A stretch of 64,000 nt of DNA from UBA4644 sp964646225 (GCA_964646225.1 CAZYAD010000003.1:10060-74059), one strand, 5' to 3'; shown: positions 16,657-26,218, counted from the first letter of the stretch. Notes: generated from the sequence alone by a model not told the origin. Made by a program: numbers and translations.

Positions 16657-18188
16657 AAAACGCCATCGGACACGAGCTCTGTCCCCAGCTGTTTGAGAGC
16701 CTGGGCATCGAACTGAAAACGGAAGACACCCAAAAGGATACCGCGACCCTCCATGAGCGTCTGGAGAAAAACGGAAAGCTGATGGATTCCCTGGAGGCCG
16801 CCATCCGCGCCTCCGGTCTGAAGGACGGCATGACCATCTCCTTCCACCACCATTTCCGCGACGGCGACTTCGTTCTGAACGATGTGGTGAAAAAGCTTTC
16901 GGAAATGGGTTATAAGGATCTGACCGTGGCCTCCTCGTCCCTGAGCAATGCCCACGGCCCTCTGGTGCAGTATATTCAGGACGGCACCGTCACCGCACTA
17001 CAGTCCTCCGGCTGCCGGGGCAAGCTGGCCGACACCATCTCCAGATGCGAGGTGGAGCTCAAGCAGCCGGTGATCTTCCGCAGCCACGGCGGCCGCGCCG
17101 CCGCCATCGCCAACGGCACCCTGCATATCGATGTGGCCTTTTTGGGCGTGGCCTCCTGCGACGCACTGGGCAATGCCTCCGGCACCAACGAGGGCGGGGA
17201 GAGCATGTGCGGCTCCCTGGGCTATGCCCGGGTGGACGCCCGCTACGCCGACAAGGTGATCCTGCTTACCGAAAAGCTGGCCCCCTATCCCAATCTGCCG
17301 GCCTCCATCCCCGCTTCCGATGTGGATTATGTGGTGCAGGTGGAAGCCATCGGCGACAGCTCCAAAATCTCATCCGGAGCCACCCGCTACACCAAAAATC
17401 CCCGTGATCTGCTCATCGCCCAGTCGGCAGCCCGGGCCATCATGGCCTCCGGCTATTTCCGGGACGGCTTCTCCATTCAGACCGGCTCCGGCGGCGCGGC
17501 ACTGGCCGTCACCCGCTTTATCGAAAACGAAATGGCCCAGCAGGGCATCACCGCCGACTTCGCTCTGGGCGGCATCACCTCCCAGATCGTCAAGCTCCAC
17601 GAGCAGGGCCTGGTGAAAAAGGTGCTGGATGTGCAGAGTTTTGACGGCGAGGCCGCCCGCTCCGTCCGGGACAACCCCAACCATGTGGAGATCGACGGCA
17701 ACCAGTACGCCAGCCCCTTTAACGAGGGCAGCGCCATCCATCAGCTGGATGTAGTGATCCTTTCTGCGCTGGAGATCGACACTCAGTTCAATGTCAATGT
17801 GCTCACCGGCTCCGACGGTATCATCCGCGGCGCCATCGGCGGACACCCCGACGCGGCCTCCTGTGCCGCCCTGACGGTCATCGTCAGCCCTCTGATCCGC
17901 GGCCGCATCCCCTGCGTGGTGGACAATGTGGGCTGTCTGGTCACCGAGGGTGCGGTGTGCGATGTGCTGGTCACCGATGTGGGCATCGCCGTCAACCCCC
18001 GCCGTCCCGAGGTGGCAGAGCGCCTGCAAAAGGCCGGCCTGCAGCTGAAGACTATTGAACAGCTTCGTGACGAGGCCTATGCCGTGGTGGGTAAGCCCGA
18101 CCAGCTGGCCTTTGGCGACAAGGTGGTGGCCGTGGTCACCGATCCCTGCGGTCGGGCGCTGGATGTCATCCGGAATGTAAAGGTGTAA
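16653..18188 (+). CDS. citF: Citrate lyase alpha subunit (citrate:acetyl-ACP transferase)
   Basis: A 511-residue CoA-transferase-fold subunit that exchanges acetyl for citrate on the carrier protein, forming citryl-ACP. Family blocks include SFHHHFRDGDFVLNDV, VIFRSHGGRA, NASGTNEGGESMCGSLGYA and the C-terminal VTDPCGRALDVI. Length matches CitF (about 505-520). GTG at 16653 is the start and overlaps the citE stop, implying coupled translation of the two catalytic subunits. Confidence 0.95.
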   Translation: MKNAIGHELCPQLFESLGIELKTEDTQKDTATLHERLEKNGKLMDSLEAAIRASGLKDGMTISFHHHFRDGDFVLNDVVKKLSEMGYKDLTVASSSLSNAHGPLVQYIQDGTVTALQSSGCRGKLADTISRCEVELKQPVIFRSHGGRAAAIANGTLHIDVAFLGVASCDALGNASGTNEGGESMCGSLGYARVDARYADKVILLTEKLAPYPNLPASIPASDVDYVVQVEAIGDSSKISSGATRYTKNPRDLLIAQSAARAIMASGYFRDGFSIQTGSGGAALAVTRFIENEMAQQGITADFALGGITSQIVKLHEQGLVKKVLDVQSFDGEAARSVRDNPNHVEIDGNQYASPFNEGSAIHQLDVVILSALEIDTQFNVNVLTGSDGIIRGAIGGHPDAASCAALTVIVSPLIRGRIPCVVDNVGCLVTEGAVCDVLVTDVGIAVNPRRPEVAERLQKAGLQLKTIEQLRDEAYAVVGKPDQLAFGDKVVAVVTDPCGRALDVIRNVKV

Positions 18189-18695
18189 ATGGAAGAAATT
18201 GAGATCACCCTGGAGCAGCTGCTGGAAAGCCGGGACCAGCGTGCTGCCTTTCAAACCATCCTGCTCTGCGGCTATGAGACACCGCTGGTTTCCTTTACGG
18301 TGAATATCCCGGGCAAGGTGAAAAAGAGCCGCCGCTCGCAGGCGGTGTTTCAGGCCGGTGTCACCGCCATACGGGAGGCGCTGGCCGGGAACATCCTGTA
18401 CTGCAAGCTGCTGGACAAGGTCACCGGCCCGGAGGGCTATTTCTCCGTGGAGCAGGACGCACAGACACTTAAGGATGCCATGTGCCGCATCGAGGAGACC
18501 CATCCTCTGGGCCGTCTGATGGACATTGATGTGCTGTCCGCCCCCGGCGTACATGTCAGCCGCACGGAGCTGGGCAAGCCGCCCCGCCGGTGCCTGGTCT
18601 GCGGCAATATGGCCGCTGCCTGCACCCGCAGCCGGGCCCATCCGGCAGAGGAACTGCTGGCTGCCATCGACCGAATGCTGGAGGAGGCGCAATGA
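18189..18695 (+). CDS. citX: Apo-citrate lyase phosphoribosyl-dephospho-CoA transferase CitX
   Basis: A 168-residue enzyme that loads the CoA-like prosthetic group precursor onto serine 14 of CitD. The family blocks HPLGRLMDIDV and a RRCLVCGNMAAACTRSRAH-type C-terminal motif are present. It starts directly after the citF stop with no gap. The first 20 residues include LEQLLESRDQRA, matching the CitX N-terminus. Its 3' end overlaps citG by four bases. Confidence 0.92.
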   Translation: MEEIEITLEQLLESRDQRAAFQTILLCGYETPLVSFTVNIPGKVKKSRRSQAVFQAGVTAIREALAGNILYCKLLDKVTGPEGYFSVEQDAQTLKDAMCRIEETHPLGRLMDIDVLSAPGVHVSRTELGKPPRRCLVCGNMAAACTRSRAHPAEELLAAIDRMLEEAQ

Positions 18696-19480
18696 CCCCA
18701 CAGCGGATCGCCGCGCTGGCCCGCGGCGCACTGGAACGGGAGGTGCTGCTGACCCCCAAGCCGGGGTTGGTGGACGCCGCTAATCCAGGCGCCCATCAGG
18801 ATATGGATGTGGATACCTTCCTCCGTTCGGCAGCCGCTCTGGAGCCGTGGTTCCAAAGCATGGCGGAGCGGGGCAGCGTCCTGCCCGGGGAGGCCCCTGC
18901 CGACCTGCTGGCCGCACTCCGGCCGGTGGGGCAGGAGGCCGAACGGGCCATGTATGCCGCCACCGGCGGCGTCAATACCCACAAGGGCGCTCTGTTCTCA
19001 TTGGGCCTGCTGTGCGCTGCCTGCGGACGCCTCACTGCCCAAAACCGTCCCCTGACGGTAGAGAGTCTGTGCGGCTTTGCCGCCCGGATGACCGACGGCA
19101 TCACCGCCCGGGAGCTTTCGTCCACCGGCACCCACGGCCTGGCGGCCCATGCCGCCTATGGAGCAAAGGGCGTCCGGGGCGAGGCCGAATCGGGCTTCCG
19201 CAGCGTTCGGGAGCTGGCCCTGCCGGAGCTTGAAGGGCCGGAAGGCCCCTATCGGGCGCTGCTGCGCCTGATCTCCCGCGTGCGGGATACGAATGTGCTC
19301 CACCGGGCAGGGGAGGAGGGCCTTTGCTGGCTCCAGACCCGGGCAGAGACCCTGCTGGCGGACTTTTCTCTCCCAGCCCTGACTGCGCTGGACAGGGATT
19401 GCATCGACCGGAACATCAGCCCCGGCGGCAGTGCAGACCTGCTGGCCATTGCCTTCTTTTTGCAGGCTGTGACCCGCTGA
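18692..19480 (+). CDS. citG: Triphosphoribosyl-dephospho-CoA synthase CitG
   Basis: A 262-residue enzyme that joins ATP-derived triphosphoribose to dephospho-CoA, making the precursor that CitX transfers to CitD. Conserved blocks are LTPKPGLVDAANPGAHQDMD, TGGVNTHKGALFSLG and the C-terminal ISPGGSADLLAIAFFL. The start at 18692 (ATGACCCCA) overlaps the citX stop as ATGA; the longer in-frame extension to 18590 would lie within citX. It closes the lyase cassette; aconitase follows after 67 bases. Confidence 0.93.
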   Translation: MTPQRIAALARGALEREVLLTPKPGLVDAANPGAHQDMDVDTFLRSAAALEPWFQSMAERGSVLPGEAPADLLAALRPVGQEAERAMYAATGGVNTHKGALFSLGLLCAACGRLTAQNRPLTVESLCGFAARMTDGITARELSSTGTHGLAAHAAYGAKGVRGEAESGFRSVRELALPELEGPEGPYRALLRLISRVRDTNVLHRAGEEGLCWLQTRAETLLADFSLPALTALDRDCIDRNISPGGSADLLAIAFFLQAVTR

Positions 19481-19547
19481 CGCAGCCCACGATATCATCG
19501 TCGCTTTCCTTCAGTCAATATAAGAAAACATCAGAGGAGGAACTCCC

Positions 19548-21809
19548 ATGGTAGAAGTCATCAAAAAAGGCGCTTATCTGGTAGACGACAGCATCGTCTA
19601 TGCCGATCAGGCGCAAAATGTCCTGTCCCCCGATCAGGCACGGGAAAAGACCATCGCCTACTCCATCCTGCGCGCCCACAACAAGGGCAAGGACCCCAAA
19701 AAACTCCAGATCAAGTTTGACGCGCTGATCTCTCACGATATCACCTTCGTGGGCATCATCCAGACCGCAAAGGCCTCCGGCCTCAAGGAGTTCCCCATTC
19801 CCTATGCCATGACCAACTGCCACAACTCCCTGTGCGCCGTAGGCGGCACCATCAACGAGGATGACCACGCCTTCGGCCTGTCTGCGGCCAAGAAATACGG
19901 CGGCATCTATGTCCCCGCCAACCAGGCCGTCATCCACCAGTATGCCCGCGAGCGGCTGGCCGGCTGCGGCAAGATGATCCTGGGCTCCGACTCCCACACC
20001 CGCTACGGCGCTTATGGCTGCATGGGCGTTGGCGAGGGCGGCGGCGAGCTGGTGAAGCAGCTGCTGGAAAACACCTATGATGTGGCCGCACCCGAGGTGG
20101 TCATGGTCTATCTGGACGGCAAGCCCCGCAAGGGCGTCGGCCCGCAGGATGTGGCCATTGCGCTGGTGGCCGCCACCTTCCCCAAGGGCGATGTGAAAAA
20201 CAAGGTGCTGGAGTTCGTAGGCCCCGGCGTCCGGGAGCTTTCCTGCGACTTCCGCATCGGCGTGGATGTGATGACCACCGAGACCTCCTGCCTGACCTCT
20301 GTCTGGGTCACCGACGAAAAGGTGAAGGCCTATTACGAAAACATCGGCCGTCCCGAGGATTTCCGGGAGCTCCGACCCGAAAACGGCGCTTATTACGACA
20401 GCGTGGTGCATATCGACCTGTCTCAGGTGGAGTGCATGATCGCCCTGCCCTTCCATCCCTCCATCGCTTATACCATCCATGAGCTGCAGGCCGACCCCGA
20501 GGGCATCTTCAAAAAGGTGGAGGAAGCCTGCAACAAGCAGCTGGGCGGCAAGGTACAGATGGATCTGTGCCGCAACATCGTGGACGGCAAGGTCACCTGT
20601 GACCAGGGCGTCATCGTGGGCTGCTCCGGCGGTATGTACGAAAATATCGTGGAGGCCGCTGCCATCCTCAAGAATCAGTCCATCGGCAACGGCTACTTCG
20701 ATATGAGCGTCTATGCATCCTCCACCCCCATCAACCTGGCCATCACCAAAAACGGCACTGCCGCCACCCTGATGGAAGCCGGCACCGTCATGAAGCCCGC
20801 CTTCTGCGGCCCCTGCTTCGGTGCCGGTGACACCCCCGCCAACAACGCACTGTCCATCCGCCACGCCACCCGGAACTTCGCCAACCGCGAGGGCTCCAAG
20901 CCCGGCAACGGCCAGATCTCCGCCGTGGCCCTGATGGATGCCCGCTCCATCGCTGCCACCGCAGCCAACGGCGGCGTGCTCACGGCTGCCACCGATTTCG
21001 AGTATGAATCTCCCACCGCCGAGGAGCTGAAGTATACCTACGACGGCTCGGTCTACGCCAAGCGCTGCTACGAGGGCTTCGGCAAGGCCGACCCAACCGC
21101 AGAGCTGCGTTACGGCCCCAACATCAAGGACTGGCCCGCCATGCCCGCGCTGGAGGAAGACCTGCTGGTGAAGCTGTGCGCCGTCATCCATGACCCCGTC
21201 ACCACCACCGACGAGCTGATCCCTTCCGGCGAAACCTCCTCCTATCGCTCCAATCCCATCGGCCTGTCTGAGTTCGCCCTGAGCCGCCGTGTGCCCGAGT
21301 ATGTGGCCCGTTCCAAGACCGTCCGTGCGCTGGAGGAGGCCCGTGAGCAGGGAAATACCCCCGCCGAGGTGCTGGATGTGCTGGCAAAGGTGGGCGGCGA
21401 CGCAGCCCGTACCACCGTGGGCTCCTGCGTCTTCGCCAACAAGCCCGGCGATGGCTCTGCCCGTGAGCAGGCTGCCTCCTGCCAGAAGGTGCTGGGCGGC
21501 TTCGCCAACATCTGCTATGAATACGCCACCAAGCGCTATCGCTCCAACTGCATCAACTGGGGCATCGTGCCCTTCACCATGGACAGCGCCCAGACCTTTG
21601 ATTACGAGGATGGCGACTGGGTTTATATCCCCGGCGTCAAGGCCGCCATTCTGGCCGGACAGGAGGAGTTTTCCGCCAAGGTCATCACCAAAGATGGCCG
21701 TCTGGCCGATCTGACCCTCCAGTGCAAGGGCCTCACCGAGGATGAAAAGCTCATCCTGAAGGAAGGCTGCCTGATGAACTACTACGCCGCCGGTTACGGC
21801 AAAGCCTGA
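19548..21809 (+). CDS. acn: Aconitate hydratase
   Basis: A 753-residue iron-sulfur hydratase converting citrate to isocitrate. The three cluster-ligand cysteines appear as one in VGCSGGMYEN and two in FCGPCFGAGD; other active-site blocks are LGSDSHTRYGAYGCMGVGEGG and the swivel-domain SKRYR-like TKRYRSNCINWG. The sequence resembles the mitochondrial-type/AcnA-related clade annotated simply as hydratase in many Clostridia. It starts with AGAGGAGG upstream, 67 bases after citG, and precedes isocitrate dehydrogenase, so citrate can be directed to 2-oxoglutarate. Homoaconitase or another hydratase of the family is possible, but the isocitrate dehydrogenase partner favours aconitase. Confidence 0.85.
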   Translation: MVEVIKKGAYLVDDSIVYADQAQNVLSPDQAREKTIAYSILRAHNKGKDPKKLQIKFDALISHDITFVGIIQTAKASGLKEFPIPYAMTNCHNSLCAVGGTINEDDHAFGLSAAKKYGGIYVPANQAVIHQYARERLAGCGKMILGSDSHTRYGAYGCMGVGEGGGELVKQLLENTYDVAAPEVVMVYLDGKPRKGVGPQDVAIALVAATFPKGDVKNKVLEFVGPGVRELSCDFRIGVDVMTTETSCLTSVWVTDEKVKAYYENIGRPEDFRELRPENGAYYDSVVHIDLSQVECMIALPFHPSIAYTIHELQADPEGIFKKVEEACNKQLGGKVQMDLCRNIVDGKVTCDQGVIVGCSGGMYENIVEAAAILKNQSIGNGYFDMSVYASSTPINLAITKNGTAATLMEAGTVMKPAFCGPCFGAGDTPANNALSIRHATRNFANREGSKPGNGQISAVALMDARSIAATAANGGVLTAATDFEYESPTAEELKYTYDGSVYAKRCYEGFGKADPTAELRYGPNIKDWPAMPALEEDLLVKLCAVIHDPVTTTDELIPSGETSSYRSNPIGLSEFALSRRVPEYVARSKTVRALEEAREQGNTPAEVLDVLAKVGGDAARTTVGSCVFANKPGDGSAREQAASCQKVLGGFANICYEYATKRYRSNCINWGIVPFTMDSAQTFDYEDGDWVYIPGVKAAILAGQEEFSAKVITKDGRLADLTLQCKGLTEDEKLILKEGCLMNYYAAGYGKA

Positions 21810-21882
21810 GCCCGGTTGTCCCTCGCGGATCCCTCCGGAACACCCGCTTCCACAAACAACAATGAAAAAGGAGTCACCTCTT

Positions 21883-23106
21883 ATGGCTAAAATTCAGATG
21901 AAAACCCCTCTCGTCGAGATGGATGGCGACGAGATGACCCGCATCCTCTGGCAGCTCATCAAGGAAAAGCTCATCCTGCCCTATGTGGATCTCAAAACCG
22001 AGTACTATGATCTGGGCCTGCTGAACCGCAACGCCACCAGGGATCAGGTCACCATTGATGCGGCCAACGCCAATAAGAAGTACGGCGTGGGCGTCAAGTG
22101 CGCCACCATCACCCCCAATAAGCAGCGTATGGAGGAATATCCCCAGCTCATCGAAATGTGGAAGAGCCCCAACGGCACCATCCGCTCCATTCTGGACGGC
22201 ACGGTCTTCCGCACCCCCATCTGCATCCCCGCCATCAAGCCGGTGGTGAAGAACTGGGAAAAGCCCATCACCATCGCCCGTCATGCCTATGGCGATGTGT
22301 ACAAATCCGTGGATCTGTACACCACCGAGCCCGGTACCTGCACCATGACCTTCAAGGGCGAGCAGACCGGCGAGGAAAAGACTCTGGTAGTGCAGAAGGT
22401 CAACGGCCCCGCCGTCTGGCAGGGGGCACATAACAAGGAAAGCTCCATCCGCTCCTTCGCCCGCTCCTGCTTCCAGTACGCCATCGATACCCGCCAGGAT
22501 CTGTGGTTCTCCACCAAGGACACCATCGCCAAGGTCTATGACGGCGAGTTCAAAAAAGTTTTTGAGGAAGAGTTTGAAAAGGGCGGCTACAAGGAGCAGT
22601 TCGAAAAGCTGGGCATCACCTATTTCTACACTCTGATCGACGACGCCGTGGCCCGCGTCATCCGCTCCAAGGGCGGCTATATCTGGGCCTGCAAAAACTA
22701 TGACGGCGATGTCATGAGCGACATGGTGTCCACTGCCTTTGGTTCTCTGGCCATGATGACCTCCGTGCTGGTGTCTCCCGATGGCAATTACGAGTTCGAG
22801 GCTGCCCATGGCACGGTCACCAAGCATTACTACAAGCACCTGAAGGGCGAAAAGACCTCCACCAACTCCATGGCCACCATTTTTGCCTGGTCCGGCGCCT
22901 TCAAGAAGCGCGGCGAGCTGGATGAGCTGCCCGAGCTGGTAGCCTTTGGCGAAAAGCTGGAGGAGGCCTGCTTCGAGACCCTCAACGCCGGTGTCATGAC
23001 CAAGGATCTGGTGGGGCTGGTGGAGCCCGGCTTCGAGGCCCACGCCGTTACCTCCGAGGAATTCCTGGACGCCATCGCCCAACGCCTGGCCGCCAAGCTG
23101 GCCTGA
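21883..23106 (+). CDS. icd: NADP-dependent isocitrate dehydrogenase
   Basis: A 407-residue enzyme oxidising isocitrate to 2-oxoglutarate with CO2 release. It belongs to the homodimeric eukaryote-like subfamily: KTPLVEMDGDEMTRILW at the start, the substrate segment around KSPNGTIRSILDGTVFR, ARHAYGDVYKS, and AAHGTVTKHYYKHLKGE at the C-terminal half. NADP preference is inferred from subfamily. The start at 21883 has AAAAGGAG upstream; an in-frame ATG at 21862 lacks one. It lies 73 bases after aconitase and ends at a strong terminator. Confidence 0.92.
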   Translation: MAKIQMKTPLVEMDGDEMTRILWQLIKEKLILPYVDLKTEYYDLGLLNRNATRDQVTIDAANANKKYGVGVKCATITPNKQRMEEYPQLIEMWKSPNGTIRSILDGTVFRTPICIPAIKPVVKNWEKPITIARHAYGDVYKSVDLYTTEPGTCTMTFKGEQTGEEKTLVVQKVNGPAVWQGAHNKESSIRSFARSCFQYAIDTRQDLWFSTKDTIAKVYDGEFKKVFEEEFEKGGYKEQFEKLGITYFYTLIDDAVARVIRSKGGYIWACKNYDGDVMSDMVSTAFGSLAMMTSVLVSPDGNYEFEAAHGTVTKHYYKHLKGEKTSTNSMATIFAWSGAFKKRGELDELPELVAFGEKLEEACFETLNAGVMTKDLVGLVEPGFEAHAVTSEEFLDAIAQRLAAKLA

Positions 23107-23134
23107 TTTTCCCCTTGCAGATTCTTTCCCCTCT

Positions 23135-23166
23135 TGGCCCTCCGTCTTCGGACGGAGGGCCTTTTT
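23135..23166 (+). terminator. Terminator of the citrate/aconitase/icd block
   Basis: GGCCCTCCGTC and GACGGAGGGCC form an 11-bp stem with a TTCG loop followed by five T. Confidence 0.92.
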
Positions 23167-23320
23167 AGCGTGTCGGCCAGAGAAAAAGGACGAAATTTAC
23201 AGAATTGTTACACCCGCCGCGGAAAAATCTCAGGATTTCTTCAGCAGCGGGTGCTATGTTGTTCTCAAAGGCCCGGGCCACGGCCCGCCGGCTGCAAAAA
23301 TGCAGAAAGGATGTGCTCAT

Positions 23321-23374
23321 ATGGAGCAGCAATACAATCCGAGAGAACAGGAGGGCGTCTATGATCTCGGTTGA
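23321..23374 (+). CDS. Possible 17-residue upstream ORF
   Basis: ATG at 23321 preceded by AGAAAGGATG opens a 17-codon frame that ends at TGA 23372-23374, overlapping the ABC ATPase start at 23361. It contains the AGGAGG site of that start. It could couple translation or be accidental; nothing in the peptide (MEQQYNPREQEGVYDLG) is recognisable. Confidence 0.2.
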   Translation: MEQQYNPREQEGVYDLG

Positions 23375-24875
23375 ACACCTGACCAAGGATTATGGCGGCC
23401 ATCTGGCCGTGGACGATCTCTCCTTTGAGATCACAGAGGGCCATGTTTACGGCTTTCTGGGCCCTAACGGCGCTGGAAAATCCACTACCATGAATATCCT
23501 CGCCGGCTGACTGTCGGCCACCGCCGGAAGGGTACGCATCGACGGCCACGATGTTTTCGAGGAGCCCGACAAGGCAAAGCGCCTCATTGGCTACCTGCCG
23601 GAGCATCCGCCTCTTTACCTGAACGAATCGCCGCTGGAATATCTGCGCTTTGTGGGCGAGGCAAAGGGCCTGCGGGGCGGCGAGCTGCGGGCGCAGGTGC
23701 AGCAGGCCATGGAACGCACCGACATCACTGGGGTGAGCAGCCGCCGCATCGGCGCACTGTCCAAGGGCTATCGCCAGCGGGTGGGCATCGCGCAGGCGCT
23801 GCTGGGCGCGCCGCGGGTCATCATTCTGGACGAGCCCACTGTGGGGCTGGATCCCATCCAGATCCTGGAGATCACCAGCAACACCAAGGTGGTGGTGAAC
23901 AGCCTCCAAAAGGATGTGACCATCTACTGGGTGGTACAGGCAGACCAGGAGGATACCATTCTGGAAAACCTGCTGAGCAAGTATGAGAGCCTTTCCGCAC
24001 ATCTTACGGTGGTAAAGAAGAACCCCGATGTGTATCCCACTTTTACTGAACAGTATACCGGCAAGACCGTCCCCAACAATTCGCTGATCGTGGAGTGCGG
24101 AGACCGGTATCGCTATGTCAGCTACAACGACCTTTACGAGACAGAGTTTGATTATTATTCCTACACCTACACCACCTCCGGCTTTGACGGCGAGGGCGCC
24201 ATCACCTCGGCCATCGATTATGTGGTCACCGAGGAGCTGCCCCTGCTGTGTGTACTGGAGGGCCACGGTGAGGCATCGCTGTCCGAAAGCTTCTCGCAGG
24301 CGGTGGAGAAGGATAATATTCAGACCGCCCAGCTGTCGCTGCTGACGGTGGAGCAGGTGCCGGAGGACACCGACGCGGTGCTGATCCACGCTCCTGCCAC
24401 CGATATCTCCGAGACCGAGGCGGCGCTGCTATCCGATTATGTGCAGAGCGGCGGCAAGCTGCTGGTACTCTCCGGCCCGGCAGAGGAGGAGCCGCTGTCC
24501 AACCTCAACAGCCTGCTGGAGGAATACAGCGTCACGGTGAACGAGGGCATCGTCATTGAGGGCGACCGCAGCCGGTATATGTCCGGCTATCCCTATGTGC
24601 TGGTGCCTGAGCTGCAAAGCGCCGCTGTCACCGATCCGCTGCTGGAGGCGGGCTACAGTGCAGTCCTGCCGCTGGCCCAGGGCCTGACCGTGGGCTATAC
24701 GGGCAAGGCAGAGGTCACCAGCCTGATGGACACCACCGAAAGCGCGTTCAGCAAGGTGGCGGGCTACGGCCTGAGCACCTACACCTATGAGGAGGGGGAT
24801 ATCGATGGTCCCTTCTCGCTGGGCGTCTCAGTGGAGGCAGAGGGCGGCGGTCAGATGATCTGGCTGGCTGTATGA
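23361..24875 (+). pseudogene. Broken gliding-type ABC cluster: ATPase N-terminus fused to GldG-like remnant
   Basis: An ABC ATPase begins at 23361 (AGGAGG upstream) with Walker A GPNGAGKSTT. At 23508-23510 an in-frame TGA interrupts it right after MNILAG, at a place where relatives carry Cys, Tyr or Trp; the frame continues with LSATAGRVRIDGHDV, signature LSKGYRQRVGI and Walker B VIILDEPTVGLDP. Then, at about 23868, the ATPase stops abruptly and the same frame becomes a GldG-like extracytoplasmic protein (SNTKVVVNSLQKDVTIYWVV, YPTFTEQYTGK). The ATPase C-terminus, the expected permease and the GldG N-terminus are missing, so an internal deletion is the simplest reading. The GldG part in turn ends early at 24875 without its C-terminal membrane anchor. 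A functional product is unlikely. Confidence 0.8.
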
Positions 24876-26079
24876 CGGGGACGAGGACTTTCCCGTCAGC
24901 CAGCAGCGGATGGAAGAGCTGCTGGAGCCCTTCGAGGCCTTTGGCGTGGCCTTTGTGATCGAAAATCCCGAGGATCTGGGCCAGTATGGGCTGGAGGAGC
25001 CTGCCGCCGTCATCACCCTGGCCACGGCGGAGGCCCAGTATGATATTCGGCTGGGGGATTTCAGCAAAATGGATGAGCAGCGTTATGTGGATATCGGCGA
25101 CGGCAATGTGTATCTGGTGTCGGAGGATCCTATGGAGCTGGTGGATCAGGAGCTTTCCGACATGATCCAAAACGACAAGATCGGCAGCTTTGACAAGGTG
25201 CAGACCCTGACCTTTGACGGCGTGGAGGCTTACACCATCTGCAAGGATGAGGCGTCCTCCGGCAGCTATTCGGCGGAGGATGTGTACTTTGCCCAGCTGG
25301 AGGGCGATTCGCTGCCGCTGGATACCGACAGGGTCACCGCCTATCTGAACAAGCTGGTCTCCCTGTCGCTGGATGATTACGCCACCTATCATGCCACCGG
25401 GGAGGAACTGGCGGCCTTTGGCCTGACAGAGCCCTGGCTCACCGTTACGGTGGATTACACCGACCAGGGAGAGGGCACCAGCGAGGAGCGACAGTGCGTG
25501 GTACATATCGGACGCAACGCCGAGGAGCAGGCCGCCTATGAGCAGGCACAGACGGACGGAGACACCAGCCTTCCCAGTGTCACCAAATATGTGCGGGTAG
25601 GGGAGTCCCAGATTGTTTATGTGCTGTCCCACAACAACGATACCTCTTTGCTGGGGGCTGGCTACGATGATCTGCGGCACACCGAGGTCTTTTGGGGAGA
25701 CTTCGACAGCGTAACCCAGGTGGAGATCGCCCTGGAAGCGCAGATCCACACCCTGACTGCCGTCCCGGACGAGGAGGATGAGGATGCCCGCGTCTGGCTG
25801 TACGGAGAGGAGGAGGTCAGCATCGCCGCCTTCCGCAATGCCTTGGAGGCTGTGGAGGCGCAGTCCTTCACCAATGAGCAGCCCGGTGACCGGGAGGAGC
25901 TGCACCTGACCCTGCATCTGGAGGATCCGCAGTTCCCGCAGGTGGAAATCGCGCTGTACCGCTATGACGGCAGCCAGTGCCTGGCGGTGGTGGACGGCCA
26001 GCCGGTATCTCTGGTGAGCCGCAGCCAGGTGGTGGATCTGGTGGAGGCCGTCCAGGCCATCGTACTCAACGGCAACTGA
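24859..26079 (+). pseudogene. DUF4340-domain protein, N-terminally truncated remnant
   Basis: The frame opens after a TGA at 24856-24858 and reads WLYDGDEDFPVSQQRMEELL onward, which is the interior of a DUF4340 protein; the usual N-terminal membrane helix and first 60-80 residues are absent. The rest, to 26079, is intact with the repeated beta-type segments of the family (for example YDIRLGDFSKMDEQRYVDIG and HIGRNAEEQ). DUF4340 proteins normally follow GldG-like genes in these ABC clusters. The junction with the GldG remnant lies around 24856-24870, indicating a second deletion. The first in-frame ATG (24910) has no ribosome site, so translation is doubtful. Confidence 0.72.
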
Positions 26080-26163
26080 TCGGCGTCTCGCGCCACCGAC
26101 AAGCAAAATAATTATCGGAAAAACCGATGATAGAACCGAAACCATCCGTTTCGCAAATGATGC

Positions 26164-26193
26164 TTGACAACGCTCGTCCAAATTGGATATTAT
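26164..26193 (+). promoter_or_regulatory. Promoter of the LysR gene
   Basis: TTGACA at 26164-26169, 18-base spacer, TATTAT at 26188-26193. Two small inverted repeats lie just upstream: ATCGG/CCGAT at 26114-26128 and CGAAAC/GTTTCG at 26137-26153. Confidence 0.7.
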
Positions 26194-26203
26194 GAAATCA
26201 CAA

Positions 26204-26218
26204 ATTTCTATAAGAAAT
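26204..26218. promoter_or_regulatory. Palindrome at the LysR transcript start (candidate autoregulatory site)
   Basis: ATTTCT-ATA-AGAAAT is a perfect 15-bp palindrome containing the T-N11-A pattern of LysR-type sites. It lies 10 bases after the -10 box, where binding would repress the gene's own transcription. Confidence 0.45.

Noticed and set aside
23508..23510. TGA as a genuine selenocysteine codon
   Set aside because: No obvious bSECIS hairpin was picked out downstream, and the gene is truncated further on, so a nonsense mutation is the simpler explanation.
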